A stretch of 64,000 nucleotides of DNA, taken from assembly GCF_023195515.1 (NCBI RefSeq), contig NZ_JALPKR020000002.1:5557001-5621000 (forward strand), written 5' to 3'. This DNA is from Variovorax sp. S12S4 (GTDB lineage: Bacteria > Pseudomonadota > Gammaproteobacteria > Burkholderiales > Burkholderiaceae_C). Made by a program: the position numbers and the translations under genes. The number at the start of each line of letters is the position of its first letter. Position 1 is the stretch's first letter. Shown here piece after piece: positions 1 to 8,860 of this stretch. Under the pieces are notes generated by a model. The model saw only the letters and a list, made by a program, of their open reading frames with translations, searched no databases and had not been told where the DNA came from.

Positions 1-3000
1 CAGCTGGTTGCGAACGAAGGTCGAGAGCGGCTTGGCCTGGAATTGGCCCAGCTTGAGGCGAGCTTTCTCGCGTTCGAGCAGCTCGTGCCGCAGGCTGTGC
101 AGCGCCTCGTAGCCCGGCACCGCATGCGTGGTGTGAAACAGGAAGCGGCGCCAGAAGTCGTTCAGGTTCAGCGTCATGCGGCCATCGGCCACGCGCGGAT
201 GTTCACCGCGCAGCCCCTCGACCGTGCGGTCGAGCGCCACGTTGACACGCTTGCGCTGCATCGGCATGGCCAGCACGCTGGCCGCGTCGTCTACCCAATC
301 GACCGACTGCGGCGCCTGATGAACCGCATAGGCACGCACCCAGTCGCGCGCAAGGCGCCAGCGCTCCGCCGGCGGTGCGGCATCGAGATCGTGCTGCCAC
401 GCATCGCGCCGGCCACCCCTTTCGAGCTCGCGAAGCAACGCGGCGGCCAGGTCTTCGCCCGCACCCGATACGGCCCAGGTTTCCCCGCCGTGCTCGCCGG
501 CCAGTTCGCGCACCAGGTAGGCAGCCGCCTGGCCGCACACGGTGGACACGCGGCCCTGGTGGGCGTCGCGCTCTTCTTCGGTAGCGGTTTCGGCCAACGG
601 CAGCAGGTCGGGCAGCATGTCGCGCGCAAAGTGATTCAGCGCGCGCGCCGTGTCGGCTTCGAGCTGCTCCAGCGCGTCGCGGCGGGCGAACAATGCCCGC
701 ATCTGCAAGGCGGCACGCGCGCGCCGCAGCAGCGATTCGCGGTGCGCGATCAAATGGCCGTGCTGCCAGTAGAGCAGCGCCAGTGCGCGTTCGGTCGGCC
801 CCCATGCCAGCAGGCCGGCCTGGTCTTGCATGGCGACGAGCGCACCGAGCAGGCGCAACGCGTCGTCATCGTGAATGCCCTTCTGGTAGCCCTCCTGGTA
901 GCGCGCAGCTGCGAAGCGGCGCACCATTTCGAGCAGCTGCGGATGCAACGGGTCTTCGGTGAGGAGCGTGACCACCTCGGCCCAGGTGCGCTCGGCCTTG
1001 CCATCGAGCAACGACTCGAGCAGGCGGCCGGCCAGGTATTCGGCGCGCGACAGTTCGGTGGTTTCCGAAACCAGCGCCTGGTTCCAGTAGCGTTGCAGCG
1101 GCAGCAGCCGCGGCTCGTCCACGGGGCTCAGGTAGTCGGTGCCGGTGACCTGGTAGGCCATACCGCTCTCGCGGGCCACCAAGGTCAGGTCGACGGGCTG
1201 GCGGTGCACGGTAAAGGCATGACGGCCCAGGCGCAGGGTGTCTCCGCCTTCGCTCACCAGTTCGCGCTTGTCGCGAATCGAACGCAGGGCCTGGTCGCGC
1301 GCTGTCTTCAGGCGCGTGTCGAGCTCGTCCGCCGGCACGGCGGCGCCGAGCGTGCGCAGGTCTGCAATCAGCGTGTGCAGCTTGCCGATCATCGGATCGG
1401 CGGCGAAGTAGCTGTGAACCTGCTTCAGGTCGCCGAACTGCGCAATGCGGCGCGGAATACCGTCGAGGATGCGCCCCGCCGCGTCGACCACGCCCTGCGC
1501 ACGGCGCTGGCGGGCCTCCACCAGGCTCTGGCGGCGCGCGGAAAGCGCTTCGTACACGGTCTCGCGCTTTTCGGCGATGTCGGCCAAAAAGTCTTCCTGC
1601 TCGGCAAAGCGGCCTTCGATTTCTTCGAGCTGGGCCAAGAGGCGCGTGAGCGCGTCGTCGCACTTCTCGGGCGTGTCGGCAAACTCCAGCGCGTTTTCCA
1701 CCGCCTGGCTGAAAAGCTTGAACTGCGCACCGAACTCCGCGCGCGCCTCGGTTGCGCCGAGTGACTTGCGCCGCGCGCGTGCATCGGCGCGCATGCGGTT
1801 GATGTCGGCGTAGATCAGCGAGATGCGGTCGAGAATCGAAGTGCGGATCACCGCATCACCGCCTGGCAGGCTCCCGAGCTGTTCGGTCAGCAAATCGAGG
1901 CCGGCCGCTTGCTCGTCGAGCGTTGCCAGCATCTGGCCGAGCGCGGGCGAAGTCGCAAGATTGGGCAGGTCGAGCGCCAGCTTGTCCAGCGCCTGGCGCT
2001 GGCCGCTGAAGGCCGTGTCCGCCGCCAGGAACTGCATGGCGCGTTCGCCGATGCGCTGCTGCTCGGTCTCGAGTGCCGCGTCCATGGAGGCGATGCGCTG
2101 CAGGTCGGCATAGCGCAGTTCCTTGAGCATCTGCAGCGCGCCGCGCCGTTCGCGCAGGCGGCCCAGGGCTTTCACAAAATCGTCAGGCGCGCGCCAGAGC
2201 GTGCTGGCAATGTCGACCAGCAAGGCGTGCTGCTCGTCTTCGGCACGGGCCAGTGCACGCGCGGTTTCGCGGCGGATGGTGTCGACCTTCTCGAACTCGG
2301 CCAGCGTGCTGCGCGCCACGTCGGCAATGCTGCGCAATTCGCCCATCAGGCCGGCTGCTTCGGAGGCGTCCAGCCAGAAGTAGGCGTCGCTCACGCGGGT
2401 GCACTGGCGAATCAGGTCTTCGTACGCAGCGCGCGTGGGCGCCTGCTCGCGTACCGCACGGGCAATGCCCATCAGGTCGCTCACGCCGCGCACCAGCTCG
2501 GCATTGCCGATCTTGCCGAAGAAGCCGGTGGCGGGCGGCTGCGCGCTCACATGCTCTTCGCTGGCGAACGGCGTCTGCCAGAGCTGCATCGGGTGCACAC
2601 GCGTCGGCTCGCCGGCGTCGCCGTTGAACACCAGGATGCGGCCGTCGGCAAAGCGCGCGTAGCCGTTGGCGATGATCGGCGTGGCGAGCTTCTTGTCGAT
2701 CAGGTTGTAGTTGAAGAGCGCATAGCGCCCCGGCTTCGGGTCGTAGAAGACGTAGGCCACGTCTTCCCCGTTGGGCGAGCGCAGCATGCGCTTGAAGCGC
2801 AGGCTCTCCACCACCTCGCCCGGCAGGTCGAAGCGCTTGTACTCGCCCGACTGCAGGTAGTAGCCGCCCGGAAAGATGATGCCGTGGTCTTCGGGCAGCT
2901 GCACGCAGGAGCCGCCGATGGCGTCGATGCGCTCGACCTGCTGCGTGCGGATGTTGAAGACCAGGTAGCGCGTGACCTGCTCGCGGTAAGGCTTTACGCG

Positions 3001-3882
3001 CAGCAAGATCAGCATGCCGAGCTTGGCCCACGAAATCTCGGCGTCGGTCAGCGACTGGCTCTTGTCTTCCACCGGCTCGCTGTAGATACCAAGGCCGGTT
3101 TCGGTGTTGTTCTCGATCTTGACCGTGAGGTCGCCGCCCAGGGTTTCGACAAACACCGTGTCGAGCACGTTCACATGGGGGTGCTTGCCGCCCACGTGGT
3201 CTTCGCGCGTGGCCACGGTCCACTCGAAGTCGTGGCTCGCGGGCAGCGCAATGTCGCGCTCGCCGCGGTTGTCGATGTAGTGGATGTCGCCGCTGCGCTC
3301 GATGGCCCAGCGGAACACGCGCACGTCGCCCAGCTGCTGGCCGATCTGGAAGGACGCGAGCAGCTTGTCCTGCGTGACGCGCAGCTGCAGCATCGTCGCC
3401 TGCTTGTAGTAGGCGTACAGCTCGCGAAAATCGGAGACGAAGCGGGTGTCTTCGAGAAAGGTGCCGGCCAGCGGCACGGGCTGCAGCTCGTCGTTCTCGG
3501 TGGCGGCCTCTCCGGGCACTGCCAATCGGTAGAGCCCGAACACGTCGCTCACGGCCGTTTCCTTGCGCAGGCCGATAAACACGTTGTAGCCGAACAGCAG
3601 CAGATCGCCAATGCGCACGATGTCGCGCGCCACGGCGTTGTTCTCGGTGCGCGCGCGGGTGCGCAGCACCAAGGCCTGCTCGGAGCGGCCGAACTCGGCG
3701 AGACGCCGCTCGTTGAGCGCCTGCGTCTTCGCGAGCAGGCCTTCGCCCTGTGTTTCAAGCCGCTTCTTCAGCAGGTCGTAGCTGCCGCTGCCGGACACCA
3801 GGGTTTCTGTCTGGTCAGACGGCGCCTGGGCGCCGGCCGGCGCCCCGATTCTTCCGTGGGTTGCATAGGTCGGCGCGGTCAG
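1..3882 (-). CDS. DUF3686 'DNA repair ATPase' family protein, partial (C-terminus beyond left edge)
   Basis: The frame is open from the left edge to about base 3882, at least 1294 codons, so the C-terminus is missing. I recognise the N-terminal and middle parts of the giant family named DNA repair ATPase (DUF3686), usually about 1,600-1,700 residues with an AAA-type ATPase module near the C-terminus. That module lies outside the window, so no Walker motif can be checked. Visible features are a short helical N-terminal stretch (SYDLLKKRLETQGEGLL), a mixed region with WTVATREDHVGGKHPHVNV, and long charged helical segments in the second half. There is no ATG near the 5' end. Candidates are a CTG at 3882-3880, which overlaps the stop of the upstream zinc-ribbon gene as CTGA, or a GTG at 3798. 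It is the last visible gene of the DUF2170/PspA/flotillin operon. Family call is from recognition; its biochemical role is not established. Confidence 0.82.
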   Translation of the reverse strand, partial: MTAPTYATHGRIGAPAGAQAPSDQTETLVSGSGSYDLLKKRLETQGEGLLAKTQALNERRLAEFGRSEQALVLRTRARTENNAVARDIVRIGDLLLFGYNVFIGLRKETAVSDVFGLYRLAVPGEAATENDELQPVPLAGTFLEDTRFVSDFRELYAYYKQATMLQLRVTQDKLLASFQIGQQLGDVRVFRWAIERSGDIHYIDNRGERDIALPASHDFEWTVATREDHVGGKHPHVNVLDTVFVETLGGDLTVKIENNTETGLGIYSEPVEDKSQSLTDAEISWAKLGMLILLRVKPYREQVTRYLVFNIRTQQVERIDAIGGSCVQLPEDHGIIFPGGYYLQSGEYKRFDLPGEVVESLRFKRMLRSPNGEDVAYVFYDPKPGRYALFNYNLIDKKLATPIIANGYARFADGRILVFNGDAGEPTRVHPMQLWQTPFASEEHVSAQPPATGFFGKIGNAELVRGVSDLMGIARAVREQAPTRAAYEDLIRQCTRVSDAYFWLDASEAAGLMGELRSIADVARSTLAEFEKVDTIRRETARALARAEDEQHALLVDIASTLWRAPDDFVKALGRLRERRGALQMLKELRYADLQRIASMDAALETEQQRIGERAMQFLAADTAFSGQRQALDKLALDLPNLATSPALGQMLATLDEQAAGLDLLTEQLGSLPGGDAVIRTSILDRISLIYADINRMRADARARRKSLGATEARAEFGAQFKLFSQAVENALEFADTPEKCDDALTRLLAQLEEIEGRFAEQEDFLADIAEKRETVYEALSARRQSLVEARQRRAQGVVDAAGRILDGIPRRIAQFGDLKQVHSYFAADPMIGKLHTLIADLRTLGAAVPADELDTRLKTARDQALRSIRDKRELVSEGGDTLRLGRHAFTVHRQPVDLTLVARESGMAYQVTGTDYLSPVDEPRLLPLQRYWNQALVSETTELSRAEYLAGRLLESLLDGKAERTWAEVVTLLTEDPLHPQLLEMVRRFAAARYQEGYQKGIHDDDALRLLGALVAMQDQAGLLAWGPTERALALLYWQHGHLIAHRESLLRRARAALQMRALFARRDALEQLEADTARALNHFARDMLPDLLPLAETATEEERDAHQGRVSTVCGQAAAYLVRELAGEHGGETWAVSGAGEDLAAALLRELERGGRRDAWQHDLDAAPPAERWRLARDWVRAYAVHQAPQSVDWVDDAASVLAMPMQRKRVNVALDRTVEGLRGEHPRVADGRMTLNLNDFWRRFLFHTTHAVPGYEALHSLRHELLEREKARLKLGQFQAKPLSTFVRNQL

Positions 3883-4424
3883 TCCGCGCGCAGCAATGCG
3901 AGCAATTCGTCGCGGTGGGGCTGGGTGTCGAGCCAGGCGCGAATGCGGTCCAGCTCGTCGATGCAGTCGTTGCCGTAGCGGCGGCGCAGCGCGGCAAGGC
4001 GCACCTCGCGCACCTCTTCGGTCTGCAGTTGCCGCTGCCACCTGTCGGACAGCAGTTCGTCGAGCCGGTTGGCCAGGCCGCGGCTCACGAGCGCAGGCCA
4101 TTCGCCCTGGTCGAACCAGAGGTTCTGGCAGGCAATGCAGCGGTCGATGCGAAAGTCGGGCCCCGCGCTCACGCGCAGGCGCTGCATGAGCCGGTCGCAC
4201 TCGGGGCAATGCCGCACCGATGCGGCATCGAACACTTCGATGACCTCGTCATCGATTGCATGGGGTTCGCGCGCAGGGTCGGCGGCCTTCCAGGCGCGCC
4301 AATCTTCCATGGACATGACCATGCCGCCGCAGTCAGTGCAGTTCACGGCCAGCAGCGCCTCGGCCAGGGCAACGGCTTGCATGGGCGAATGCGCCGAGCA
4401 GCTGCATTTGAGGTTTGGGTTCAT
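3879..4424 (-). CDS. TFIIB-type zinc-ribbon protein
   Basis: This 181-residue protein has a Cys-rich N-terminus (CSCS, then CTDCGG) and a clear zinc ribbon further on: CPEC, about 20 residues, then CIAC followed by NLWFDQGEW. That pattern, CxxC-x(n)-CxxC with a W-F-D-x-G-E tail, is typical of the zf-TFIIB family (PF13453). The C-terminal third is helical and charged. It starts 11 bases after the flotillin stop, and its own stop overlaps the presumed CTG start of the large ATPase. Its place between the flotillin and the ATPase suggests it belongs to the same complex or response, but that is inference. No enzyme motif is visible. Confidence 0.85.
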   Translation of the reverse strand: MNPNLKCSCSAHSPMQAVALAEALLAVNCTDCGGMVMSMEDWRAWKAADPAREPHAIDDEVIEVFDAASVRHCPECDRLMQRLRVSAGPDFRIDRCIACQNLWFDQGEWPALVSRGLANRLDELLSDRWQRQLQTEEVREVRLAALRRRYGNDCIDELDRIRAWLDTQPHRDELLALLRAD

Positions 4425-4435
4425 TGCGCGCCCAC

Positions 4436-6604
4436 TCAGTTGCGGAAGGTGGAAATCAGGTTGCTCAGCGCGGTTTTCTGGCTTTCGCTGCCGTCGCTGG
4501 TAATGCGGCTCATGAGCGCCGCAACGCTGAGGTTCTGGATCTCGCCGGACGAATTGCCGAGCGCACCGACGATGTCGCGCAGGTCCTTCACCACGTCGCG
4601 GTCGCCGGCCAGCTGGTCCTTGAAGGCCACCTGCAGCGCATTGCTCTTGGAGATGACGCCGTCGATGCCCTTGCCCACGGACAGCGAGCGCACGAAGCTG
4701 TCGAAGTAGTCGCCCTGCCCGCCCACGATGTCGATCTTGGCGTTGGCGAGTGCGGTGCCCAGCACCTCGGCCTGCTCCTTGGCAATGGAGGTCTGCGCAT
4801 CGATGCCCTTCATGGTTTCGATGTGCGACTTTTCCAGGCGCATGCGGAATTCCTCGTGGTCGCGGGTGTCCGGGCTCATTGCCTTCATGGCTTCGAACTT
4901 TTCATGCAGGCCCTTGGCCTCGGCGCTGAAGCGGGCTTCGATCACCTGCGCGTCGGCCTGGCCCGACTTCAGGGTGGCTTCGGCGTCGGCCGTGCGCACG
5001 TTCACTTCGGCAAGGCCGAGCTTCTCCTTGCCCGAGGCTTCGGCGTCGAACTTGGCGCGCATGCCCGCGGCCTCGGCCTGCGAGCGCGCCTCGATCACCT
5101 GCGCATCGGCCTGGCCGGCCTTGAGGACGGCGTCGGCATCGGCCTGCCGCACATGCACGTCGGCCAAGCCGAGCTTTTCCTTGCCCGAAGCCTCGGCCTC
5201 GAAGCTCGCGAGCTTGGCTTGCGCGGTCGCAATCTCGACCTTGGCAGCGGCCAGGCCCGGCGCGGCCGAGATGGCTTCCACGCCTTCGGCTTCGCGCTTC
5301 TTCGATTCGGCGTCGCGCTCGGCCACCTTCAGCTTGGCGTCGGCCAGCGTGAGTTCTTCGGCCGCCTTGTGGCGGGCGCGCTTTTCTTGCGTTTCGGCCG
5401 CCTTCACGTCGAGCACCATCTTCTCTTCGGCCTGGCCCTCGGCCATGATCACGACGGATTTCTTGGTGCGCTCGGCCTCGGCCACCACGCGCAGTTCCTT
5501 GATGGCTTCTTCCTGCTCGGCCACGGTGCGCTCGACCACGATGCGCTCGCGAATCACGTCGGCAATCGCCTTCTTCTGCACTTCGACGGCCTTGTCCTTC
5601 TCGATGCGCTGCAGCGTCACTTCCTTTTCGCGATCGACAATTTCAAGATCGCGGGCGCGCGTAACTTTTTCTTCTTCGATGGCCACCGCACGCTTGCGGT
5701 TGTTCTCGGCCACTTCCTTCTCGCGCTGCACGTTTTCCTGCTGCACCGAGATGGACTGTTCGGCGACCAGGCGCGCGGTTTCAGACTTGGTGCGCTCTTC
5801 GGCCTGGATCTTGGCGGTTTCGGCTTCTTCGCGGGCGCGCACGCTGGCAATTTCGCGCTGCTGGCGGGCGGTGGCATCGGCTTGCTGGCGCTCTAGCTCG
5901 AGCAGGGCTTCCTGCGTCTCGACGTTCTTCTTCTTGATCTGCATTTCCTCGTTGCGGCGCAGCTCGTTGGTGCGCACATGCTCGACCGCCGTCAGCTCGG
6001 TGATCTTCTTGATGCCCTGCGCATCGAGGATGTTGTTGGTGTCCAGCTCGGACAGCGGCGTTTGCTCGAGGTAATCGATGGCGGCGTCTTCGAGCACGTA
6101 GCCCGAAAGGTCGTTGCCGATCTGGCTGATGATCTGGTCGCGGAACCCGTCGCGCGCCTGGTACAGGTCGACAAAATCCATCGACTTGCCGACGGTCTTG
6201 AGCGCCTCGGAGAACTTGGCCGAGAACAATTCTTCGAGCGTTTCGTGGTTCGAAGCGCGCGCGCAGCCAATGCCCTGCGCCACCTTGAGCACATCGTCCG
6301 CGGTCTTGTTCACGCGCACGAAAAACTTCACCTTGATGTCTGCGCGAATGTTGTCGCGGCAGATGAGGCCTTCGTTGCCGGAGCGGTCGATCTCGATGGT
6401 CTTGACCGAGATGTCCATCAGCTCGGCCTTGTGGATGATGGGGTAGACCATTCGCCCGGTAAAGGTTACCTCGGGCTCGGCGCGCAGGGTATTCACGATG
6501 AGCGCGTGGCCCTGTTCGATCTTTCGATAGAACTTGGCGAACATCGCGAACAGGCCGAGGATGACCACGGCCAGGATGGCCACGGCAAAGAGGATGGGCT
6601 CCAT
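4436..6604 (-). CDS. yqiK: YqiK-type flotillin, SPFH/Band 7 membrane protein
   Basis: A 722-residue protein with one N-terminal membrane segment (about residues 4-24, VAILAVVILGLFAMFAKFY), an SPFH/Band 7 domain (about 30-220, with VYPIIHKAELMDISVKTIEI), then a very long charged coiled coil rich in Ala, Glu and Lys and a C-terminal helical tail. Flotillins scaffold ordered membrane domains at the inner membrane. It is longer than the usual YqiK (about 550 residues), partly because residues 468-518 and 519-569 are a tandem copy of one 51-residue unit. A ribosome-binding sequence (GGAG) precedes the ATG. YqiJ-like and YqiK-like genes adjoin each other in many proteobacteria, and that order is kept here. 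A scaffold role for PspA or the ATPase is inference. Confidence 0.93.
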   Translation of the reverse strand: MEPILFAVAILAVVILGLFAMFAKFYRKIEQGHALIVNTLRAEPEVTFTGRMVYPIIHKAELMDISVKTIEIDRSGNEGLICRDNIRADIKVKFFVRVNKTADDVLKVAQGIGCARASNHETLEELFSAKFSEALKTVGKSMDFVDLYQARDGFRDQIISQIGNDLSGYVLEDAAIDYLEQTPLSELDTNNILDAQGIKKITELTAVEHVRTNELRRNEEMQIKKKNVETQEALLELERQQADATARQQREIASVRAREEAETAKIQAEERTKSETARLVAEQSISVQQENVQREKEVAENNRKRAVAIEEEKVTRARDLEIVDREKEVTLQRIEKDKAVEVQKKAIADVIRERIVVERTVAEQEEAIKELRVVAEAERTKKSVVIMAEGQAEEKMVLDVKAAETQEKRARHKAAEELTLADAKLKVAERDAESKKREAEGVEAISAAPGLAAAKVEIATAQAKLASFEAEASGKEKLGLADVHVRQADADAVLKAGQADAQVIEARSQAEAAGMRAKFDAEASGKEKLGLAEVNVRTADAEATLKSGQADAQVIEARFSAEAKGLHEKFEAMKAMSPDTRDHEEFRMRLEKSHIETMKGIDAQTSIAKEQAEVLGTALANAKIDIVGGQGDYFDSFVRSLSVGKGIDGVISKSNALQVAFKDQLAGDRDVVKDLRDIVGALGNSSGEIQNLSVAALMSRITSDGSESQKTALSNLISTFRN
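4898..5203 (-). repeat. In-frame tandem duplication of 153 bp in the flotillin coiled coil
   Basis: Bases 5203-5051 and 5050-4898 encode two 51-residue units. Both begin F-(E/D)-A-E-A-S-G-K-E-K-L-G-L-A and contain GQADAQVIEARs/f. The second unit has diverged by conservative changes (ADVHVRQADADAV against AEVNVRTADAEAT), so this is not a very recent or assembly duplication. It lengthens the coiled coil by a whole number of residues. Confidence 0.9.
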
Positions 6605-6657
6605 TTTTTCTCCAGAGATGCTTTAAGAGCGAACGAACGGTAAGGGGATGCGCGCGG

Positions 6658-7302
6658 TCAGACGATGTCTTCGTGCGCTGCGATGAGGTAGCGGCCGGCC
6701 ACCTCGTCGTATTCGAGAATCAGCGCTTGCGATCCGCGCTTGAGGGTGTTGGGCGTGGGCGCCCAGACGCGAATGTTCAGGCTGGCGCCGCGGCGGGCCA
6801 CTTCGGCGCGGCCGTCTTTCTCGTTCACCACGCCGGTGACCACGCGGCAGGCCTGCCCGACCAGCGCCGCATTGCTCACGGCCGTGTGGCTCACGAACAA
6901 GCCGCGCAGCGGGCGAATGGCCACTGCCGTCACGGGTATGGCAATGGCGGCGCTCGCCACCAGCAGCACCGTACCGGCCAGGAGCTTGAGCGGCAGCGTG
7001 GGCACCAGCGGCAGCAGCCACTCCCCGCCAAGGCAAGACAGCGTCCACGACACCAGCACCAGCAAACTCACCGCCACAGAGAACGGCACGCCGTTCAGGC
7101 CGAACGCGACCACATAGCTCGCGAGCTGCCCCACGTCGCTGGTGTCACCGTCGGCATGGGTCTGCAGATCGACGTCGATGCCGCTGTGCTCGATGTCGAC
7201 CATGCCGGCGACCGCGAGCACCCAATAGATCACCACGACGCCCAGCAGCACCGTGTAGATCGCGGTGGGGTAACCCGTCACCGCATCCATGAAATTTCCC
7301 AT
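6658..7302 (-). CDS. yqiJ: YqiJ-like membrane protein with C-terminal OB-fold region
   Basis: A 214-residue membrane protein with hydrophobic segments at about residues 12-33, 62-90 and 100-127, then a soluble C-terminal part (about 140-214) that reads like the NfeD/YqiJ OB-fold (ALVGQACRVVTGVV, ASLNIRVWAPT, AHEDIV). NfeD-type OB-fold proteins are paired with flotillins in many bacteria, and the next gene here is the flotillin. An excellent ribosome-binding site (GGAGGGT) precedes the ATG at 7302. It lies between the 120-residue unknown gene and the flotillin. It probably partners the flotillin in the inner membrane; that is inferred from family and context. Confidence 0.85.
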   Translation of the reverse strand: MGNFMDAVTGYPTAIYTVLLGVVVIYWVLAVAGMVDIEHSGIDVDLQTHADGDTSDVGQLASYVVAFGLNGVPFSVAVSLLVLVSWTLSCLGGEWLLPLVPTLPLKLLAGTVLLVASAAIAIPVTAVAIRPLRGLFVSHTAVSNAALVGQACRVVTGVVNEKDGRAEVARRGASLNIRVWAPTPNTLKRGSQALILEYDEVAGRYLIAAHEDIV

Positions 7303-7329
7303 TGACCCTCCCGCGTGCGGGTTGTGTTT

Positions 7330-7692
7330 TTATCTGCGGCCCGGCTTCGTTGCGCCGGTGCCCTTTTTCTTTCCACCACTTGCAAAAGCAATCAGATCGC
7401 GCGTGGCCCTCTCCTTGATGGCCAGGCGGTCGTCCGGGGCGAGCCCATATCTCGCCGCCAGAAACTCGTAGTCTGCCGCATTCAGCGACACGGTCAGGCG
7501 CGGCCGCTTGGGTTTGGACGTTGTCGCAAGCCCCAGCACTTGCCGGATCTGGTCGGAGGTGGACACGTGCTGCTCGAAGGCCGCCGTGCGCACCGCCTCC
7601 AGCACGGCTTCTTCCACATCGAACGCCACCTGAACGGCGCGTATCGCCTCGTCCGAGCCTTGCCAGCGAACCGGCTTGACCCGTACGGTCAT
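7330..7692 (-). CDS. Conserved hypothetical protein, 120 aa, in the PspA/flotillin operon
   Basis: I do not recognise a named family with certainty. The protein is basic, has no signal peptide or membrane segment, and has a first half that could form a small helical domain (VEEAVLEAVRTAAFEQHVST, then SDQIRQVLGL) and a second similar half (LTVSLNAADYEFLAARYGL). Its tail is Lys/Gly-rich (GGKKKGTGATKPGRR). The helical pattern recalls ribbon-helix-helix-like adaptor proteins, but this is a guess. Its ATG overlaps the pspA stop codon (ATGA at 7692-7689), so the two are translationally coupled and probably act together. Confidence 0.75.
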   Translation of the reverse strand: MTVRVKPVRWQGSDEAIRAVQVAFDVEEAVLEAVRTAAFEQHVSTSDQIRQVLGLATTSKPKRPRLTVSLNAADYEFLAARYGLAPDDRLAIKERATRDLIAFASGGKKKGTGATKPGRR

Positions 7693-8402
7693 TGGGTGCC
7701 GGGCTCCGCCGGTTTGGCCTGGCGGGCGCGGATGCGCTCCATCACCAGGCCGGTGCGGTCGACATCGCTGCCGATGCCCGCGGCCGCCAGCTTCTTTTCG
7801 AGAGCGCTGTGGCCGAGCTCGTTTTCGAGTGCCTGGCTCGCGGTCATCCGGTCGGCCAGGTCTTCGTGGCGCCGGCGGATGCGCTCGAGCGACTCGCGCG
7901 CATTGGACAGGCGCGAACCGCCCGCGCCGATGTTCTCGGAGATCGATTGCGTGGCGCGGTAGACGCTCTCGGTGGTCTTGGCAATGCCGATCTCGCGCTC
8001 GTGCTCGCGAATGCGCGCTTCGGCCGTCTTGATCAGGTCCTTGAGCTTGGACACCTGCAGCGCGTAGGAGGCGTGCGCCTTGGCCTGCTCCTCGAGCTCT
8101 TTTTCGAGCGTGCCGACCTTTGCGGCCACATCGAGCGCCAAGCCTTCCTGCGTCTTGTTGAGCGCCTCGAGTGCCAGGCCTTCGTAACGCGTGACTTCGT
8201 TCTTCAGGCGCTCGATTTCGCGGGCCGATTGCATCTCCTTGGCCATGACGCCAGTGAGATCACCCTTGGCCTTTTCGATGCTGTGCTTGGCGTCGATGAT
8301 TTCCTGCTCGTAGATGCGCGTGGCATTGCTGTCGACCACGCTCTCGCCGATTTCGCGGGCACTGCCGCGCAGCAAGGTGACCAGTTTCTTGATGACCGTC
8401 AT
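7689..8402 (-). CDS. PspA/IM30 family membrane-remodelling protein
   Basis: A 237-residue, almost entirely helical protein typical of PspA/IM30 (bacterial ESCRT-III-like), which binds stressed inner membrane from the cytoplasm. Visible traits: an amphipathic N-terminus (MTVIKKLVTLLRGSAREIGE), the long hairpin coiled coil (LEKELEEQAKAHASYALQVS), and no signal peptide or membrane segment. It resembles YjfJ more than classical PspA, because it follows a DUF2170 gene as in the enteric yjfIJ pair, and no pspF, pspB or pspC is nearby. It is coupled by ATGA to the next gene. Membrane protection is the family role; the specific trigger here is unknown. Confidence 0.92.
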   Translation of the reverse strand: MTVIKKLVTLLRGSAREIGESVVDSNATRIYEQEIIDAKHSIEKAKGDLTGVMAKEMQSAREIERLKNEVTRYEGLALEALNKTQEGLALDVAAKVGTLEKELEEQAKAHASYALQVSKLKDLIKTAEARIREHEREIGIAKTTESVYRATQSISENIGAGGSRLSNARESLERIRRRHEDLADRMTASQALENELGHSALEKKLAAAGIGSDVDRTGLVMERIRARQAKPAEPGTQ

Positions 8403-8417
8403 GATGATTTCCGCCTT

Positions 8418-8834
8418 TTAGTTCAGGAATTCGGACAGGGCGTCCAGCGCATCGAGCGCGTTGTCGCTGAGCACCGCCACTTCGCGCGCGATGTCTTCGA
8501 CGCTGGCATTGCGGCCGAGCGCACCGGTGAGCACATAGCGGCCATCGACGCGGCCGAAGGACGACAGCGGCACCGAGGGATTCAGGTCGAGCAACGACTC
8601 GAGCAGCTCGGTCCGGCGCTCGGGCTTCACTTCTTCTTCGGTCCAGAGATAGCAGATGCAGATGACCTGCATGTCTGAACTGGTGATGAAGATCGGCAAC
8701 TCGTCCCGGCCCTCGATGCTCACCTGCACCACGGGCGTGTGGCCCGGAATCGGCTGCAGCTGCACCGCAAGTCCGCCCATTGCGGCACCGGCCAGAACGT
8801 CAAGCCCCTTCAGTTGATCGAGCAGTGATTGCAT
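8418..8834 (-). CDS. DUF2170 (YjfI-like) family protein
   Basis: A 138-residue soluble acidic protein, first gene of the PspA/flotillin operon. It matches the DUF2170/YjfI family in length and pattern (ITSSDMQVICICYLWTEEE, RRTELLESLLDLNPSVPLSS, NALDALDALSEFLN). In enteric bacteria YjfI is encoded directly upstream of the PspA paralogue YjfJ, and the same order is kept here. The function is unknown; genomic pairing points to a partner or regulator of the PspA homologue. A strong ribosome-binding site (AGGAGGGG) lies 2-9 bases before the ATG, and a near-consensus promoter lies just upstream. Confidence 0.88.
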   Translation of the reverse strand: MQSLLDQLKGLDVLAGAAMGGLAVQLQPIPGHTPVVQVSIEGRDELPIFITSSDMQVICICYLWTEEEVKPERRTELLESLLDLNPSVPLSSFGRVDGRYVLTGALGRNASVEDIAREVAVLSDNALDALDALSEFLN

Positions 8835-8860
8835 ACCCCTCCTTTTGTTTGCTGCCGTTC

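Noticed and set aside
43..3978. Long plus-strand open frames (573 and 689 residues)
   Set aside because: They are antisense to the DUF3686 ATPase frame; their products are Ala/Arg/Gln/Val/His-rich without motifs, as expected for shadow frames in high-GC DNA.
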